Positions 45,354-54,902 of a stretch of DNA of 64,000 nucleotides are shown here, one piece after another. The stretch is taken from positions 38,827 to 102,826 of the forward strand of contig LSBP01000008.1 of assembly GCA_001577635.1 (NCBI GenBank), given 5' to 3'. A program made the position numbers and the translations under genes. This DNA is from Halomonadaceae bacterium T82-2 (GTDB lineage Bacteria > Pseudomonadota > Gammaproteobacteria > Pseudomonadales > Halomonadaceae). The notes beneath the pieces are model-generated. The model did not search any database. It was not told where the DNA came from and was given only the letters and a program-made list of their open reading frames with translations. Each line of letters begins with the position of its first letter. Positions within the stretch are counted from its first letter, which is position 1.

Positions 45354-46708
45354 ACAGGCTGCGTTCGACCCCCCTGCGGCTCACGGCCACGCTGGTCGTG
45401 GTGTTCGTGCTCTTCACCCTGGCCGGTTATGCCACCGCCTATCTGGTCACGCGCACATCCCTGTCCCGTGAGGTGAACGCCCAGCTCGAGCAGACCGTGG
45501 ATATGCTGCGCGCCATTGCGGAGCCGGATGAAATCCGCGAGCGGATCGGCGAAATTGCCGCCGGGGCGCAGCCTCGCGATCTGCTGCTGCGCTATACCGA
45601 GCCGGGCCAGCCGGTCCTGGGCAATCTCACGGTTCCCATCGAGGCGTCGGCGTACAGCGTGATCGGCCATGACGCGATCCCGCGCCCGTCATCCACGCTG
45701 GCGGACAGCTATCTCGCCTGGCAGGGGCCCGTCGGCGAGGGCAGGCTGACACTGCTGGTCGGTCGCGACAGCCTCAACGAGCTGGGCGAAACGTTTGCCA
45801 AGGTCCTGCTGTTCAGCCTGGTGCCGGCACTGCTGCTGGTGACCGCCATCGGTGCGCTGGTCGCCCGCCGGGCCCGCGATCGCGTCGAGGCCATTCGCTC
45901 GGCGCTCGCCAGACTGACCTCCGGCCACCATGACGCCCGGGTAGCGATTTCGGGGGCGGTCGACGATGACCTCGGCCAGATCGGGGTGGCGGTCAATCGC
46001 ATGGCGGAAGCACAGGAAGCCTCCATGGAGGCGCTTCGGCAGGTTTCCGCCGATGTCGCCCACGACCTGAGAACGCCCATCCAGCGGGTCGCCGTGCTGC
46101 TCGACCGGCTGGATGACGGCTCGTTGACGGCATCGGCGCGTGACACGATCGCCGAAGCGCGGGCCGAAACCGCACATATCGTGGCGACGTTCCAGTCGCT
46201 GCTGCAGATTGCCCAGCTGGAAGGTGGCCAGGCGCGGGCCAACTTCACGGCGGTCGATCTCGCCTCGCTGGCCACCAGCCTGGCCGATGTCTACGAGCCG
46301 GCCAGCGAGGAAAGCGGCCATCGTCTCGAGGCCCGGGTCAACGGTGCCGCGGTGGTCAGCGGCGACCGGACCCTGCTTGGCCGCCTGATCGCCAACCTGA
46401 TCGAGAATGCCCTGCGCCACACTCCGCCCGGCCGGATTCAGCTGGTCGTCGAGGGAGGCCCATCCCCGGTGCTGCAGGTCATTGACGAGGGCCCCGGCAT
46501 CCCCGAGGGCGAGCGCCCCCGGGTATTGCGACGTCTCTACCGCATGGAGCGCAGCCGGACGAGCGACGGGAGCGGCCTGGGTCTGAGCCTGGTCGCCGCC
46601 ATCGCCGAGCTTCACGAGGCGACCCTGACACTGGAAGACGCCGGACCCGGGCTGCGAGTGTCGGTGCGTTTCGACGGCCTGTCGCCCGCTGTGGGGGGCG
46701 ATCGCTAA
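45350..46708 (+). CDS. Sensor histidine kinase (HAMP-HisKA-HATPase)
   Basis: 452 residues. Membrane segments at ~12-32 and ~153-174 bound a ~120-residue periplasmic domain. HAMP follows, then HisKA with His238 in VAHDLRTPIQRV (His-Asp-Leu variant), and HATPase with LIENALRHTPPG, DEGPGIPEGERP and SGLGLSLVAAIAELH. Complete kinase. It overlaps the response regulator by four bases and shares stop bases (CTA) with the convergent TRAP permease gene. Confidence 0.93.
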   Translation: MNRLRSTPLRLTATLVVVFVLFTLAGYATAYLVTRTSLSREVNAQLEQTVDMLRAIAEPDEIRERIGEIAAGAQPRDLLLRYTEPGQPVLGNLTVPIEASAYSVIGHDAIPRPSSTLADSYLAWQGPVGEGRLTLLVGRDSLNELGETFAKVLLFSLVPALLLVTAIGALVARRARDRVEAIRSALARLTSGHHDARVAISGAVDDDLGQIGVAVNRMAEAQEASMEALRQVSADVAHDLRTPIQRVAVLLDRLDDGSLTASARDTIAEARAETAHIVATFQSLLQIAQLEGGQARANFTAVDLASLATSLADVYEPASEESGHRLEARVNGAAVVSGDRTLLGRLIANLIENALRHTPPGRIQLVVEGGPSPVLQVIDEGPGIPEGERPRVLRRLYRMERSRTSDGSGLGLSLVAAIAELHEATLTLEDAGPGLRVSVRFDGLSPAVGGDR

Positions 46709-48009
46709 CCCGACAGCACCGTCGGCAGCCACAGGGCAATCGACGGCCAGAGGCAGACGATCAGGGCGCCGATGCACATCAGCACGAAGAACGGCGCCGA
46801 GGCCAGCGCCACGCGACCGATGCTCTCACCGGTCAGGCCCTGCAGCACGAAGAGGTTGAAACCCACCGGCGGGGTGATCTGGCCGAGCTCCACCATGATG
46901 ACCAGGAAGACCCCGAACCACAGCGGGTCGTAACCGGCCTGGACGATGATCGGCAACGTGATCGGCAGGCTCATCACGGTAATCGAGATGCCATCCAGGA
47001 ACAGCCCCAGCACGATGTAGAACACCGCCAGGGCCAGCAGCAGGGCGATCGGCGAGAATGCCTGGTCGGCGATCCAGCCCGCCAGTTCCCGCGGCAGGTG
47101 CAGGTAGCCCATGGCGGTGGACAGCAGGGCGGCCGCGATCAGCAGGCTGCAGACCATCACCGCACTGATCAGCGCACCGCTCAGGGCATCGATGAACAGC
47201 CGCAGGGTCAGCTGGCGCTCCCACAAGAGCAGCACCAGGGTGGCGGCACAGCCGACCGCGGCGGCCTCGGAGGGCGTGGCGATACCGCTGTAGATGGCGC
47301 CGAGGACGATCACGATCAGTCCCAGTACCGGAGCGAGATTCAGCAGAGCGCCGCCCAGGCCGGTCGCGTCATCCTCTCCGCGAGGGGCGATGCTCGGATC
47401 GATCAGGCTGCGCATGGCCACATAGCCGATGTACAGCGCAGCGATCAACAGCCCTGGCAGCACACCCGCCATGAACAGCTTGCTGATCGAGACCTCGGCC
47501 TGGACGCCATAGACGATCATCACGATCGAGGGCGGTATCAGAAGCCCCAGGCTACCCGCGCCGGCCAGGGAGCCAATCGACAGGTTGCGATCATAGTGGC
47601 GCTTGGCCAGCTCCTGGGTGGTGATCTTGCCGACGGTGGCGGTCGTGGCGGCGCTCGAGCCGCTGACGGCGGCGAACAGCGTGCAGCCCATGACGTTGGT
47701 GTGCAGGATACCGCCGGGAAGGTGCCGGGTAAGCGGCGTCAGGCCCCGGAACAGCCGTTCGGAGATATCGGAGCGAAAGATCAGCTCGCCCATGAGGATG
47801 AACAGCGGAATGGCCGAGAGTTCCCAGCTGTTGGCGGCGCGAAAGAGAATCTTGGAAAGAATCAGGCCGATGCGCTGGGTATCGAAGTCACCCAGCCCCC
47901 ACAACGAGAGCATGGCCACGATGACCAGGCCGGAGAAGACCCAGCTGCCGAGCGCCAGCACGCCGAGCAGCAGGGCAACGACGCCGGCACCCGTGAGTAG
48001 CATGTCCAT
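46705..48009 (-). CDS. dctM: TRAP transporter large permease, DctM subunit
   Basis: 434 residues with about 12 membrane segments. LSAIPLFILMGELIFRSDISERLFRGL, GCTLFAAVSGSSAATTATVGKI and the C-terminal ELGQITPPVGFNLFVLQGLTG are the DctM family signatures. Forms the sodium-coupled secondary transporter with DctQ; substrate delivered by the DctP protein encoded upstream. It starts directly after the dctQ stop. The 3' end meets the histidine kinase gene with four bases shared. Confidence 0.94.
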   Translation of the reverse strand: MDMLLTGAGVVALLLGVLALGSWVFSGLVIVAMLSLWGLGDFDTQRIGLILSKILFRAANSWELSAIPLFILMGELIFRSDISERLFRGLTPLTRHLPGGILHTNVMGCTLFAAVSGSSAATTATVGKITTQELAKRHYDRNLSIGSLAGAGSLGLLIPPSIVMIVYGVQAEVSISKLFMAGVLPGLLIAALYIGYVAMRSLIDPSIAPRGEDDATGLGGALLNLAPVLGLIVIVLGAIYSGIATPSEAAAVGCAATLVLLLWERQLTLRLFIDALSGALISAVMVCSLLIAAALLSTAMGYLHLPRELAGWIADQAFSPIALLLALAVFYIVLGLFLDGISITVMSLPITLPIIVQAGYDPLWFGVFLVIMVELGQITPPVGFNLFVLQGLTGESIGRVALASAPFFVLMCIGALIVCLWPSIALWLPTVLSG

Positions 48010-48561
48010 TCATTGTCCTCCGGGACGGAAGGCCTGACGTTGCGCGAGGACTTGCAGCGTGCGCACGGCCAGCGCGAAGCAGAGCAGGTACAGGCCCAGC
48101 AGGACCGCGCCTTGCGGAATCCACAGCGGGGTTCTGGCCATGGTCTCGCTGATGATGCCGCGGGCGTAGCTGCGTTCCACCGCCAGCGTCCAGTAGCGGG
48201 CCAGCCAGCCGAAGGCAAGCAGTGCCGACACGCTGGCGAACAGCTCCAGCGGCCAGCGCCAGGCCCGGGGCAGCCGCTCCAGAACGAGTGACACGCGGAT
48301 CAATCCATCCTTTTCGAGGGCATACGGCAGGCCGAGGAAGGTCATGGCGGCCACGCTGTAGCCAATGTACTCGTCGAGGATGAACGTGGAGTGCCCGAAC
48401 AGGCGCAGGCCGATCTCGAGCAGGATGTGCCCGAGCATGTAGACCACGAGCAGCATGGCGATGCCGGCGCCCAGCGCCGCCAGGGCGCTGGACAGCCGGG
48501 TCAGGGCCATGAGTACGGGGCCGGGCCGGTCGCTGGCGGGCGATTCGGGCGCCGCCATCAT
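48010..48561 (-). CDS. dctQ: TRAP transporter small permease, DctQ subunit
   Basis: 183 residues with four predicted membrane helices. The conserved LALFGWLARY-like helix 3 and the IGYSVAAMTFLGLPYALEKDGLIRVSLVLERLP block are typical of DctQ. It is the small membrane partner of DctM. It overlaps the dctP stop as ATGA (48558-48561) and its own stop abuts the dctM start, so the three genes are one translation-coupled operon. Confidence 0.92.
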   Translation of the reverse strand: MMAAPESPASDRPGPVLMALTRLSSALAALGAGIAMLLVVYMLGHILLEIGLRLFGHSTFILDEYIGYSVAAMTFLGLPYALEKDGLIRVSLVLERLPRAWRWPLELFASVSALLAFGWLARYWTLAVERSYARGIISETMARTPLWIPQGAVLLGLYLLCFALAVRTLQVLAQRQAFRPGGQ

Positions 48562-49574
48562 TCGGCCTCTTGGCTGCGATACTGCTCGAGGATATCGCGG
48601 CCGCGCTTGCCGGCCGTCTCGACCCAGTTCGCGACCACGGGCTTGGCCGCCTTTTCCAGGCCGGCCTGGAAATCGGACGGGATGGGATCGTGAATGGCTA
48701 CCTGATGCTCACGCAACTGGGTGTAGTTCTTCTTCAGGCGTTGCTTCACCACGTCCCAGTTATGGGCATCGGTTTCCTTCGCCGCCTGCAGGATCGCCTG
48801 TTGGTTGGCCTTGCTGAGATCATCGAAGACATCCCGGTTCATGTGAACCATGTTGAGCGGGACCGCGTAATTGATCGCGCTGAAGTCATTGAGATGTTCC
48901 CAGAAACTGCCATTGGCGCCGGCCTCGGCCGAGGTCAGCACGGCCTCGATGCCGCCGGTGGCGAGCTGTGGAACCACATCGGCCCAGGACAGCTTGACCG
49001 GCGAGGCCCCGGCATTCATCAGGGTTTCCGTGCCGTTGCGATCATAGCTGCGGATCTTCAGTCCCTGGAGATCCTGCATGCTGGTCACCGGATTCTTGGA
49101 CCAGATGCCGCTGGCCGGCCAGGGTGAGGCGTAAAGCAGGATCTGGTTATTGTCCTTGAAGACCTTGGCATATTCGGGGCGGGCGATGTCGTAGAGCCGG
49201 TGGGCGGACTCGACATCATCGGCCACGAAGGGCAGTGAGGACAGCAGGAAGATGGGATCGATGCCGCCCAGGGTGCCGGAAAGACTGTCGGCGATCTGTA
49301 CGGCATTGTCCGCCACGGCATAGAAGTTGTCCGCCGAGCGGAAGCCCAGCGAGCCCCCTGTGTGCAGCGTGATGTCGACCTCGCCATCGGTCAGTTCCTT
49401 GACCCGATCGATAAACCAGGCGTCGCCCTGAGCATGGATCGAGCTGGCATTGTATTCGTTGGAAAAGTCCATGCGGGTGGCCGCAAAGGCGGATGATGAG
49501 CCAACGGCCAGGCCGGCCAGAAGCAGTGAGCCTTTCAGAAGCGTTTTCGACGATAACAGTGTTGTCATGCGCAT
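48558..49574 (-). CDS. dctP: TRAP transporter substrate-binding protein, DctP family
   Basis: 338 residues from ATG 49574, with AGGA eight bases upstream. The Sec signal covers the first ~30 residues (LLKGSLLLAGLAVGSSSAFAA). The mature protein has the extended TRAP binding fold: TDGEVDITLHTGGSLGFRSADNFYAVADNAVQIAD, the conserved LQGLKIRSYDRNGTETLMNAG (Arg that contacts the substrate carboxylate), and SWADVVPQLATGGIEAVLTS. The substrate is an organic anion, unidentified. First gene of the operon. Confidence 0.93.
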   Translation of the reverse strand: MRMTTLLSSKTLLKGSLLLAGLAVGSSSAFAATRMDFSNEYNASSIHAQGDAWFIDRVKELTDGEVDITLHTGGSLGFRSADNFYAVADNAVQIADSLSGTLGGIDPIFLLSSLPFVADDVESAHRLYDIARPEYAKVFKDNNQILLYASPWPASGIWSKNPVTSMQDLQGLKIRSYDRNGTETLMNAGASPVKLSWADVVPQLATGGIEAVLTSAEAGANGSFWEHLNDFSAINYAVPLNMVHMNRDVFDDLSKANQQAILQAAKETDAHNWDVVKQRLKKNYTQLREHQVAIHDPIPSDFQAGLEKAAKPVVANWVETAGKRGRDILEQYRSQEAE

Positions 49575-49599
49575 CGGGAGAATCCTTGTTTGTAGTCGT

Positions 49600-49607
49600 T
49601 TGTACAA
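49600..49607. promoter_or_regulatory. TTGTACAA palindrome in the divergent transporter promoter region
   Basis: A perfect 8-bp palindrome of a type used by GntR-family regulators lies 26 bases upstream of the dctP start, in the 238-base region that also drives the divergent SSS symporter. No regulator gene is adjacent. Short, so chance is possible. Confidence 0.3.
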
Positions 49608-49812
49608 TGAGGTTTATGGAAAACTCCCGACCAGGAAGGCTTCGTGACGATACTCGATGTTTCATGAACGACGCGCCCAGCGACGTTCGAAGATGATGCC
49701 CGATAATCCGCTTTTATAACTATGGCGTGGTGTCCGGGGGCGTGGAGCGGGTGTCGCCAGGGCCTCCTGGCATGACGCACACAGAACGTTGATATGGGCT
49801 CGGGCTTGCATC

Positions 49813-51594
49813 ATGGCAAACACCAACAAGTCCACAATCACGGGTATTGCCATGGTCTATACCATTGCCATTCTGCTCAGCCTGATCGGCTATTTCGTCA
49901 TCGGCCATCTGGCCGGTCGACGCGTCAAGCATCTCGATGACTATCTGGTGGCCGGCCGCAACGCGCCGACCTTCCTCATCCTCGGCACGCTGGTGGCCAG
50001 TTACCTGAGTACCAGCGCCTTCCTCGGCGAGACCGGCTTCGCCTACAGCGGCTATCCCTTCGTGATGCTGATCTTCGCCTCGGTCAGTACCTCCGGCTGC
50101 CTGCTGGGGGCGCTGGCCTTCGGTCGCTATCTGCGGCGCAGCGGTGCGCTCACGGTGCCCGAGTTCTTCGGCAAGCGCTTCGCTTCGCGGCGTGTGCAGG
50201 CCATTGCCGGGTTGACCACCGTGTTCGGCCTGGGGGCCTATCTGCTGGGGGTGATGCAGGGCGCCGGCATCATGTTCGAGGAACTCACCGGGCTGCCCTA
50301 CTGGGTGGGGCTGGTGCTGGTGTGGCTGACCTACACCGGCTTCATTCTCTATTCGGGATCGCCCGGCGTGGTGCTGACCGACACGGTGATGTTCGTCATC
50401 TTCTCGCTGGCGGCGCTGGGCGGGTCGCTCTACATCATCAACGACCTGGGCGGCTGGCACGGTGTTCTGGAAGGCCTGATGAGCCAGTCCGACAAGCCCG
50501 GCATCGCGCTCTGGCACGGCGTGATCCAGGGCAGCGACGCGAACTTCGCCTCGCCGGGTGAATCGCTGACCTGGGGGCTGACACTGGGGCTGGTGTGGGC
50601 CGCCGTGCTCGCCGCCAGCCCCTGGCAGGCCAGCCGCTACCTGATGGCCCGCAACGAGCACGTGGTGATGCGCTCGGCGATGTTCACCGCCGTGGCACTG
50701 GCGATCTTCTACGCGCTGATGATGATTACCGGGGCGGCCATCAACCTCTACAAGCCTGACCTGGATGCCGAGCATGCCATGGTCTGGTCGGCGCTCAACA
50801 TCCTGCCGACCTGGCTGGGCATCGTCATTCTCACCGGCGTCTTCGCCGCCGGGCTGTCGTCCTGCTCGACCTTCCTGTCGATCATCGGCTTCAGCCTCTC
50901 CAACGACATCCTGCCGCCGTCGCGCGACGAGAAGACCGCCATGCGCACCAGTCGGCTTGCGGTGCTGGCGGCCGGGTTGATCGCGCTGGTGCTGGCGCTG
51001 TTCCAGCCACCGGCGGTAATGGCCGTGGTGTGGTTCGCGGCCACCCTGTTTGCGTCGTCTTGGGGGCCGGTGGCGCTGATGAGCATCTGGAGCCGCCGCA
51101 TCACCGCCGCCGGGGCAGGCTGGGGGCTGGTGGTCGGCTTCGTCGGCAACCTGCTGCTCTCGCTGGCCGATCAGGCCGGATGGATTTCGCTGCCGGTCTA
51201 TCTGCACCCGGTCGTGATCAGCACCGTGGCGGCCCTGGTGGCGATCATCGTGGCCTCGCGGATGACCCGGGTCAGCCAGTCGGAGCGTGACTACCTGGCC
51301 TTCCTGCACCAGGACGACGAGAGTCTGAATGCCGGCTGGATGACCGGCTCGCGCTGGGTGGCGGTGTGCACCATGCTGGCGGGCATCGGCGTCGGGGTAT
51401 TTCTCTGGTACCAGTACGCCGAGACGCTGTCCGGCCTTGCCGGACGCTTTGCGATTTCCGATAGTGCGGTGTGGGGCGCCTATGCCCTGGCGGTCGGCTG
51501 TGGCGGCATGCTGTTCATCGCCGGCGCCGCCGGGTACTGGGTGGTCCGTGCCCGCAAGCCGGCCATGAGTGCCGCGCGCGCCGGGGAGACCTGA
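49813..51594 (+). CDS. Sodium:solute symporter family protein
   Basis: 593 residues with about 13-14 membrane segments. VYTIAILLSLIGYFVIGHLAGRRVKHLDDYLVAGRNAPTF is the SSS family start, followed by SYLSTSAFLGETGFAYSGYPF (sodium site region) and GVFAAGLSSCSTFLSIIGFSLSNDI, the conserved Ala-Gly-Leu-Ser-Ser motif. Longer than simple solute symporters, with a C-terminal extension of two further helices. It is divergent from the DctPQM operon. Substrate unknown. ATG 49813 is chosen over an upstream TTG at 49789. Confidence 0.9.
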   Translation: MANTNKSTITGIAMVYTIAILLSLIGYFVIGHLAGRRVKHLDDYLVAGRNAPTFLILGTLVASYLSTSAFLGETGFAYSGYPFVMLIFASVSTSGCLLGALAFGRYLRRSGALTVPEFFGKRFASRRVQAIAGLTTVFGLGAYLLGVMQGAGIMFEELTGLPYWVGLVLVWLTYTGFILYSGSPGVVLTDTVMFVIFSLAALGGSLYIINDLGGWHGVLEGLMSQSDKPGIALWHGVIQGSDANFASPGESLTWGLTLGLVWAAVLAASPWQASRYLMARNEHVVMRSAMFTAVALAIFYALMMITGAAINLYKPDLDAEHAMVWSALNILPTWLGIVILTGVFAAGLSSCSTFLSIIGFSLSNDILPPSRDEKTAMRTSRLAVLAAGLIALVLALFQPPAVMAVVWFAATLFASSWGPVALMSIWSRRITAAGAGWGLVVGFVGNLLLSLADQAGWISLPVYLHPVVISTVAALVAIIVASRMTRVSQSERDYLAFLHQDDESLNAGWMTGSRWVAVCTMLAGIGVGVFLWYQYAETLSGLAGRFAISDSAVWGAYALAVGCGGMLFIAGAAGYWVVRARKPAMSAARAGET

Positions 51595-51599
51595 GCCGG

Positions 51600-51631
51600 G
51601 CGGCGGCCCCGTGAATGAACGGGGCCGCCGC
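51600..51631. terminator. Bidirectional terminator hairpin
   Basis: GCGGCGGCCCCGT and its exact 13-bp complement flank a 6-base loop (51613-51618). It lies between the convergent SSS symporter and DUF3820 genes. A strong stem without an obvious T run. Confidence 0.7.
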
Positions 51632-51636
51632 GTCAC

Positions 51637-51864
51637 TCAATTCGTCGCATCATGGCGTTGCCGCAACGGCTCGAGCAGGTCGCTCAGGCCGTTGTGGTCG
51701 ATTTCGTGCATCAACTCCAGCAACTGGCCGATCTCGCTGCGTGGAAAGCCCTCGCGGGCGAACCAGTTGAGGTAGGGGCCGGGCAGGTCGGCGATCAGCC
51801 GCCCCTCGTACTTGCCGAACGGCATGCGGCGGGTGACCAGCTTTTCCAGATCCTCGGGCTTCAT
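51637..51864 (-). CDS. DUF3820 family small protein
   Basis: 75 residues: LVTRRMPFGKYEGRLIADLPGPYLNWFAREGFPRSEIGQLLELMHEIDHNGL. The MPFGKYEGRLIADLPxxYLxWF block defines DUF3820, annotated in some genomes as a quorum-sensing-regulated factor; the actual function is unsettled. The start ATG 51864 follows GGAG. Single gene. Confidence 0.9.
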   Translation of the reverse strand: MKPEDLEKLVTRRMPFGKYEGRLIADLPGPYLNWFAREGFPRSEIGQLLELMHEIDHNGLSDLLEPLRQRHDATN

Positions 51865-51983
51865 GGCGGGCTCCTGTGTCGATGGCGCGATTATGCCATA
51901 CAGGCGCTGGCGCCTCGCCGCCGGCCCGGCCTATCGGGCCGGACCATGGGCGACCCCCGGTGCAGAAGGTCGTGGCATCGGCC

Positions 51984-53270
51984 TTACTGGCTGACTGCCG
52001 GTTTGTCCGCGTCGTCCTCGGCGGGCTCTTCCAGCGGCTCGCCTTCGTCGTTCTGGAGCTGGTGGTCGTAGGCTGCCTGCAGGCCGGTGTCCTCCTCGGC
52101 TTCCTCCTCGGCACCAAGCTCGATATGGCCCGGGTAGAAGGGCGACAGGATGGCCACCAGGATGCCGAGCGCGGCGAACATGGAAAACGCATCGGCGTAA
52201 CCGAAGGCATTCACCAGCCCGCCGACGGCCGGCGAGCCGGTCGCCTGGCCGAGCGAGACCGCCATGAAGGGCAGTACCGGCCCCGCCGACAGCCGGCCCG
52301 GCAACAGGCGGATGCCGGTCATCAGATAGAGCCCCGTCAGGCTCATGTAGGCCAAGCCGAAGACCAGCGCGGAGAACGCCGCCAGCAACGGTTGACTCGG
52401 ACTCGCCGCGAGCAGGGCCAGGCTCGCGGCCAGCATCATCAGCATCAGGGCATGGGTGATGGGCGGGTTGTTGCGATCGGCCAGATCGGCCACCACGGCG
52501 CCGCCGAGCCCGGCAACGCCCACCGCCAGCCAGAGCCACCCGGTGGTGCCGGGCGAAAGATCGCCGAGGTTGACCACCAGATCGGGTGCGAAGATCCAGT
52601 AGGCGGAGGAAACGAAGCCCATCACGAAGGCAAACAGGGAAAGGCGGATCAGGCGCGACCAGGGCAGTTCGCTGAACGGCGCCGGCGGGGCGGCATTGGC
52701 CGGCACGATGCGCACGACCGAGGGCAGGAACAGCCAGGCGCCGATCACCCCGAGCCCGGCCAGGACGGTGAACGATAGGTAGGCGAGGCGCCAGGCATCG
52801 GCCAAAAACAGCACCGTGGGCACGGCCACCATCACGCCGATGCTGGTCCCCGCATTCATCACCGAGCTGACGCGACCGTGCAGCGAGCGTTTTACCAGCG
52901 CCTGCATGGCCGCCGTGAGGGCCGGCATCATCAGGCCGGTGCAGATGCCGCACGCGAATACCCCGGCGCCGAGCAGCAGGGCGTTGGGGGCCTGACTGAT
53001 CAGTGCCAGGCCGCCGACACCGAAGGCGCCGGACAGCACCGCCGCGTAGCGAGCACCCAGGTAATCGGTGGTGAGCGGCGCGACTGCCGTGGCGAGCAGA
53101 AAGCTGATTAGCGGCAGCGCGCCGATGATGCCGATGACATAGGGAGTGAGGTCCAGCTCGGCGCGAATCTGGGGGACGAAAAGCCCGAAGGCGAAGCGCG
53201 CGAGGCCGTAGCTGATGGCAATCAGCGCAGCGCCGAAGAGCGCGAACTGGGTACTCGAAAGGGGTCTCAT
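51984..53270 (-). CDS. MFS transporter (YbfB/CynX-like)
   Basis: 428 residues with 12 membrane helices. It begins LSSTQFALFGAALIAISYGLARFAFGLFVPQIRAELDLTPYVIGI, typical of MFS_1 carriers of the YbfB type. Conserved points are GLARFAFG and the MNAGTSIGVMVA helix. A ~45-residue very acidic C-terminal tail (GAEEEAEEDTGLQAAYDHQLQNDEGEPLEE...) is unusual and matches the acidic surface trend of halophile proteins. A possible small upstream reading frame overlaps its start codon. Substrate unknown. Confidence 0.87.
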   Translation of the reverse strand: MRPLSSTQFALFGAALIAISYGLARFAFGLFVPQIRAELDLTPYVIGIIGALPLISFLLATAVAPLTTDYLGARYAAVLSGAFGVGGLALISQAPNALLLGAGVFACGICTGLMMPALTAAMQALVKRSLHGRVSSVMNAGTSIGVMVAVPTVLFLADAWRLAYLSFTVLAGLGVIGAWLFLPSVVRIVPANAAPPAPFSELPWSRLIRLSLFAFVMGFVSSAYWIFAPDLVVNLGDLSPGTTGWLWLAVGVAGLGGAVVADLADRNNPPITHALMLMMLAASLALLAASPSQPLLAAFSALVFGLAYMSLTGLYLMTGIRLLPGRLSAGPVLPFMAVSLGQATGSPAVGGLVNAFGYADAFSMFAALGILVAILSPFYPGHIELGAEEEAEEDTGLQAAYDHQLQNDEGEPLEEPAEDDADKPAVSQ

Positions 53271-53386
53271 GGCGTCTCCCTCCGGCAGGCGTGGTGGATG
53301 CCGGCCCGTTCCGCATTCAGGCGGGCCCTTGGTGGTGCGATGACTGCCCGGGGCTGGGTGAAATCCGTTTTCGTCGTGATTGCCAT
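53267..53386 (-). CDS. Possible 39-residue leader peptide upstream of the MFS gene
   Basis: ATG 53386 has GAGG five bases upstream and its frame ends in TGA overlapping the MFS start as ATGA, the usual geometry of translational coupling. The peptide (MAITTKTDFTQPRAV...) has no recognisable domain. It could be a regulatory leader; the frame could equally be chance in G/C-rich DNA. The 323-base gap 53271-53593 holds nothing else I can support. Confidence 0.28.
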   Translation of the reverse strand: MAITTKTDFTQPRAVIAPPRARLNAERAGIHHACRRETP

Positions 53387-53593
53387 GCGGTCCTCGCCTG
53401 ACAGGGAAGGGGATGGGGGACGAAGGCCGGTCGGATCATTCTCGGAGCGGATACCGAGCTGCACGAGAAAGCGCGTTCGGTGCCGTCGGGTGTGGACCCG
53501 GGGCGGTTGTTGTGCACGCGCAGACAAGCCCCGCCGAATCCTAGGAGGACTCACGGCACGCTTCAAGCCGTCCGTCGGCAGGGGCGCATGGTG

Positions 53594-54799
53594 TTACGTT
53601 TTCAGCATAGTGGGGTTTTGCATCACGACCCGGTTTCGCCCGTCGTGCTTGCCAGCGTACAGGGCCCGGTCTGCCTGCTTGATCAGGGCGGGCAAGTCGG
53701 TTTCCGCGGTGGCGGCCCCGGCGATACCGATGGTGACGGTCAGGCGATGTTCGGGCATGGCCTCTATCACCGAGAGTTCGGCGACTTGCTGCTTCAGGCG
53801 TTCCGCCACGCCTTGAGCGTCTTCCGGTTGGGTATTCGGCAGGGCCACGATGAATTCTTCGCCCCCGAAGCGTCCTATCACATCCTGGGGTCTGAGGGAT
53901 TTCATGCAGGTGCCCGCAATCGCGGTCAGTACCCGATCTCCCTGGCTGTGCCCCCAGGTGTCGTTGATGGCCTTGAAGTGATCCACGTCGATCATGAAAA
54001 GACTGAACGGGGTGTTTTCACGCTGCGACTGTGCCAGCAATTCCTGCGCTCGCTGCATGAAGTAGAGCCGACTGTCCAGGCCCGTCAACGCATCTCGCTC
54101 GGCGACCATGCGCAGCTGTTTTTCCAGCGACTTCCGGTGAGCGATTTCCTCGACCAGCTGATGGTTCTGGACACGCTCTTCCTGCAGCAGCGCAAACTGC
54201 TTGCGTTGCAGCTTTTCCAGACGGAGCAGGGCGAAGAAGCCGACGGCGTTGGCCATGACAAGCAACAGCAACAGGCGCAGTGCTACCACAGCGGAAATAT
54301 CGGCCGCCATCACCGCGGCGACGAGGAAGCCCACGCTCAGGTAGAGGCTGGCGGTTGCCACGATGGGAAGCAGGTTGGGGATCAGCAGGTAGAAGGCCAT
54401 GATGGCCACCACCAAGGAGGTGACCTGGGTGGAGAGGCTTTCGGGCCGCAGGGGAATGATCAGGATGATTCCCGTAGCCAGTATCCACAGCGGCAGGGCG
54501 TGGAGCCATATCCTGCGGGCATATCCGCCCCGGCGTCTGATCACGAATGCCAGGGTCAGGCACGAGACCACCACCAGGGCCCGCACGACGAGCAGTAGAT
54601 AGAGCGCGGTACCGGGGCCGATATAGTAATAATCGGAAATGGCAAACATGCCGAAGATCAGAGCCGCCACGCTCAGCGTCAGGCAGGACTCAGCGCGAAC
54701 TCTGGGCTCGCTCTCCCGGCGATACATCGCTTCCTTGTCCGGCTCGTGAAACTGGCCGGTCAGCCAGTGCAGCTGGTGTTTTATTATTGGTGACGACAA
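53594..54799 (-). CDS. Membrane-bound diguanylate cyclase
   Basis: 401 residues. Five to six hydrophobic segments (~38-200, MASE-like sensory membrane domain without a named family) precede a short coiled coil (~200-235). The GGDEF domain (~238-395) has DALTGLDSRLYFMQR, FMIDVDHFKAINDTWGHSQGD, the active site GGEEF and an upstream RPQD inhibitory RxxD. It makes c-di-GMP. The frame opens at TTG 54799 with GGGGAG nine bases upstream; ATG 54727 with AAGGA is an alternative. Confidence 0.9.
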   Translation of the reverse strand: MSSPIIKHQLHWLTGQFHEPDKEAMYRRESEPRVRAESCLTLSVAALIFGMFAISDYYYIGPGTALYLLLVVRALVVVSCLTLAFVIRRRGGYARRIWLHALPLWILATGIILIIPLRPESLSTQVTSLVVAIMAFYLLIPNLLPIVATASLYLSVGFLVAAVMAADISAVVALRLLLLLVMANAVGFFALLRLEKLQRKQFALLQEERVQNHQLVEEIAHRKSLEKQLRMVAERDALTGLDSRLYFMQRAQELLAQSQRENTPFSLFMIDVDHFKAINDTWGHSQGDRVLTAIAGTCMKSLRPQDVIGRFGGEEFIVALPNTQPEDAQGVAERLKQQVAELSVIEAMPEHRLTVTIGIAGAATAETDLPALIKQADRALYAGKHDGRNRVVMQNPTMLKT

Positions 54800-54902
54800 C
54801 GGTCATTTCTCCCCATCCTGCACGCATTGAGCCAGTGCAGCGCCTTGCCCTGTGCCGGCGCCAAGGCCGCCGGCACAGGGCCGAAATATCCCATTCGCGT
54901 GT

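Noticed and set aside
47098..48000. 300-codon plus-strand frame opposite dctM
   Set aside because: Composition of an antisense shadow (Gln, Arg, Ala, His rich) with the DctM protein clearly real on the other strand.
53267..53566. 99-codon minus-strand frame upstream of the MFS gene
   Set aside because: Its N-terminal two thirds are Arg/Pro-rich with no start signal; only the last 39 codons from ATG 53386 are kept as a low-confidence leader.
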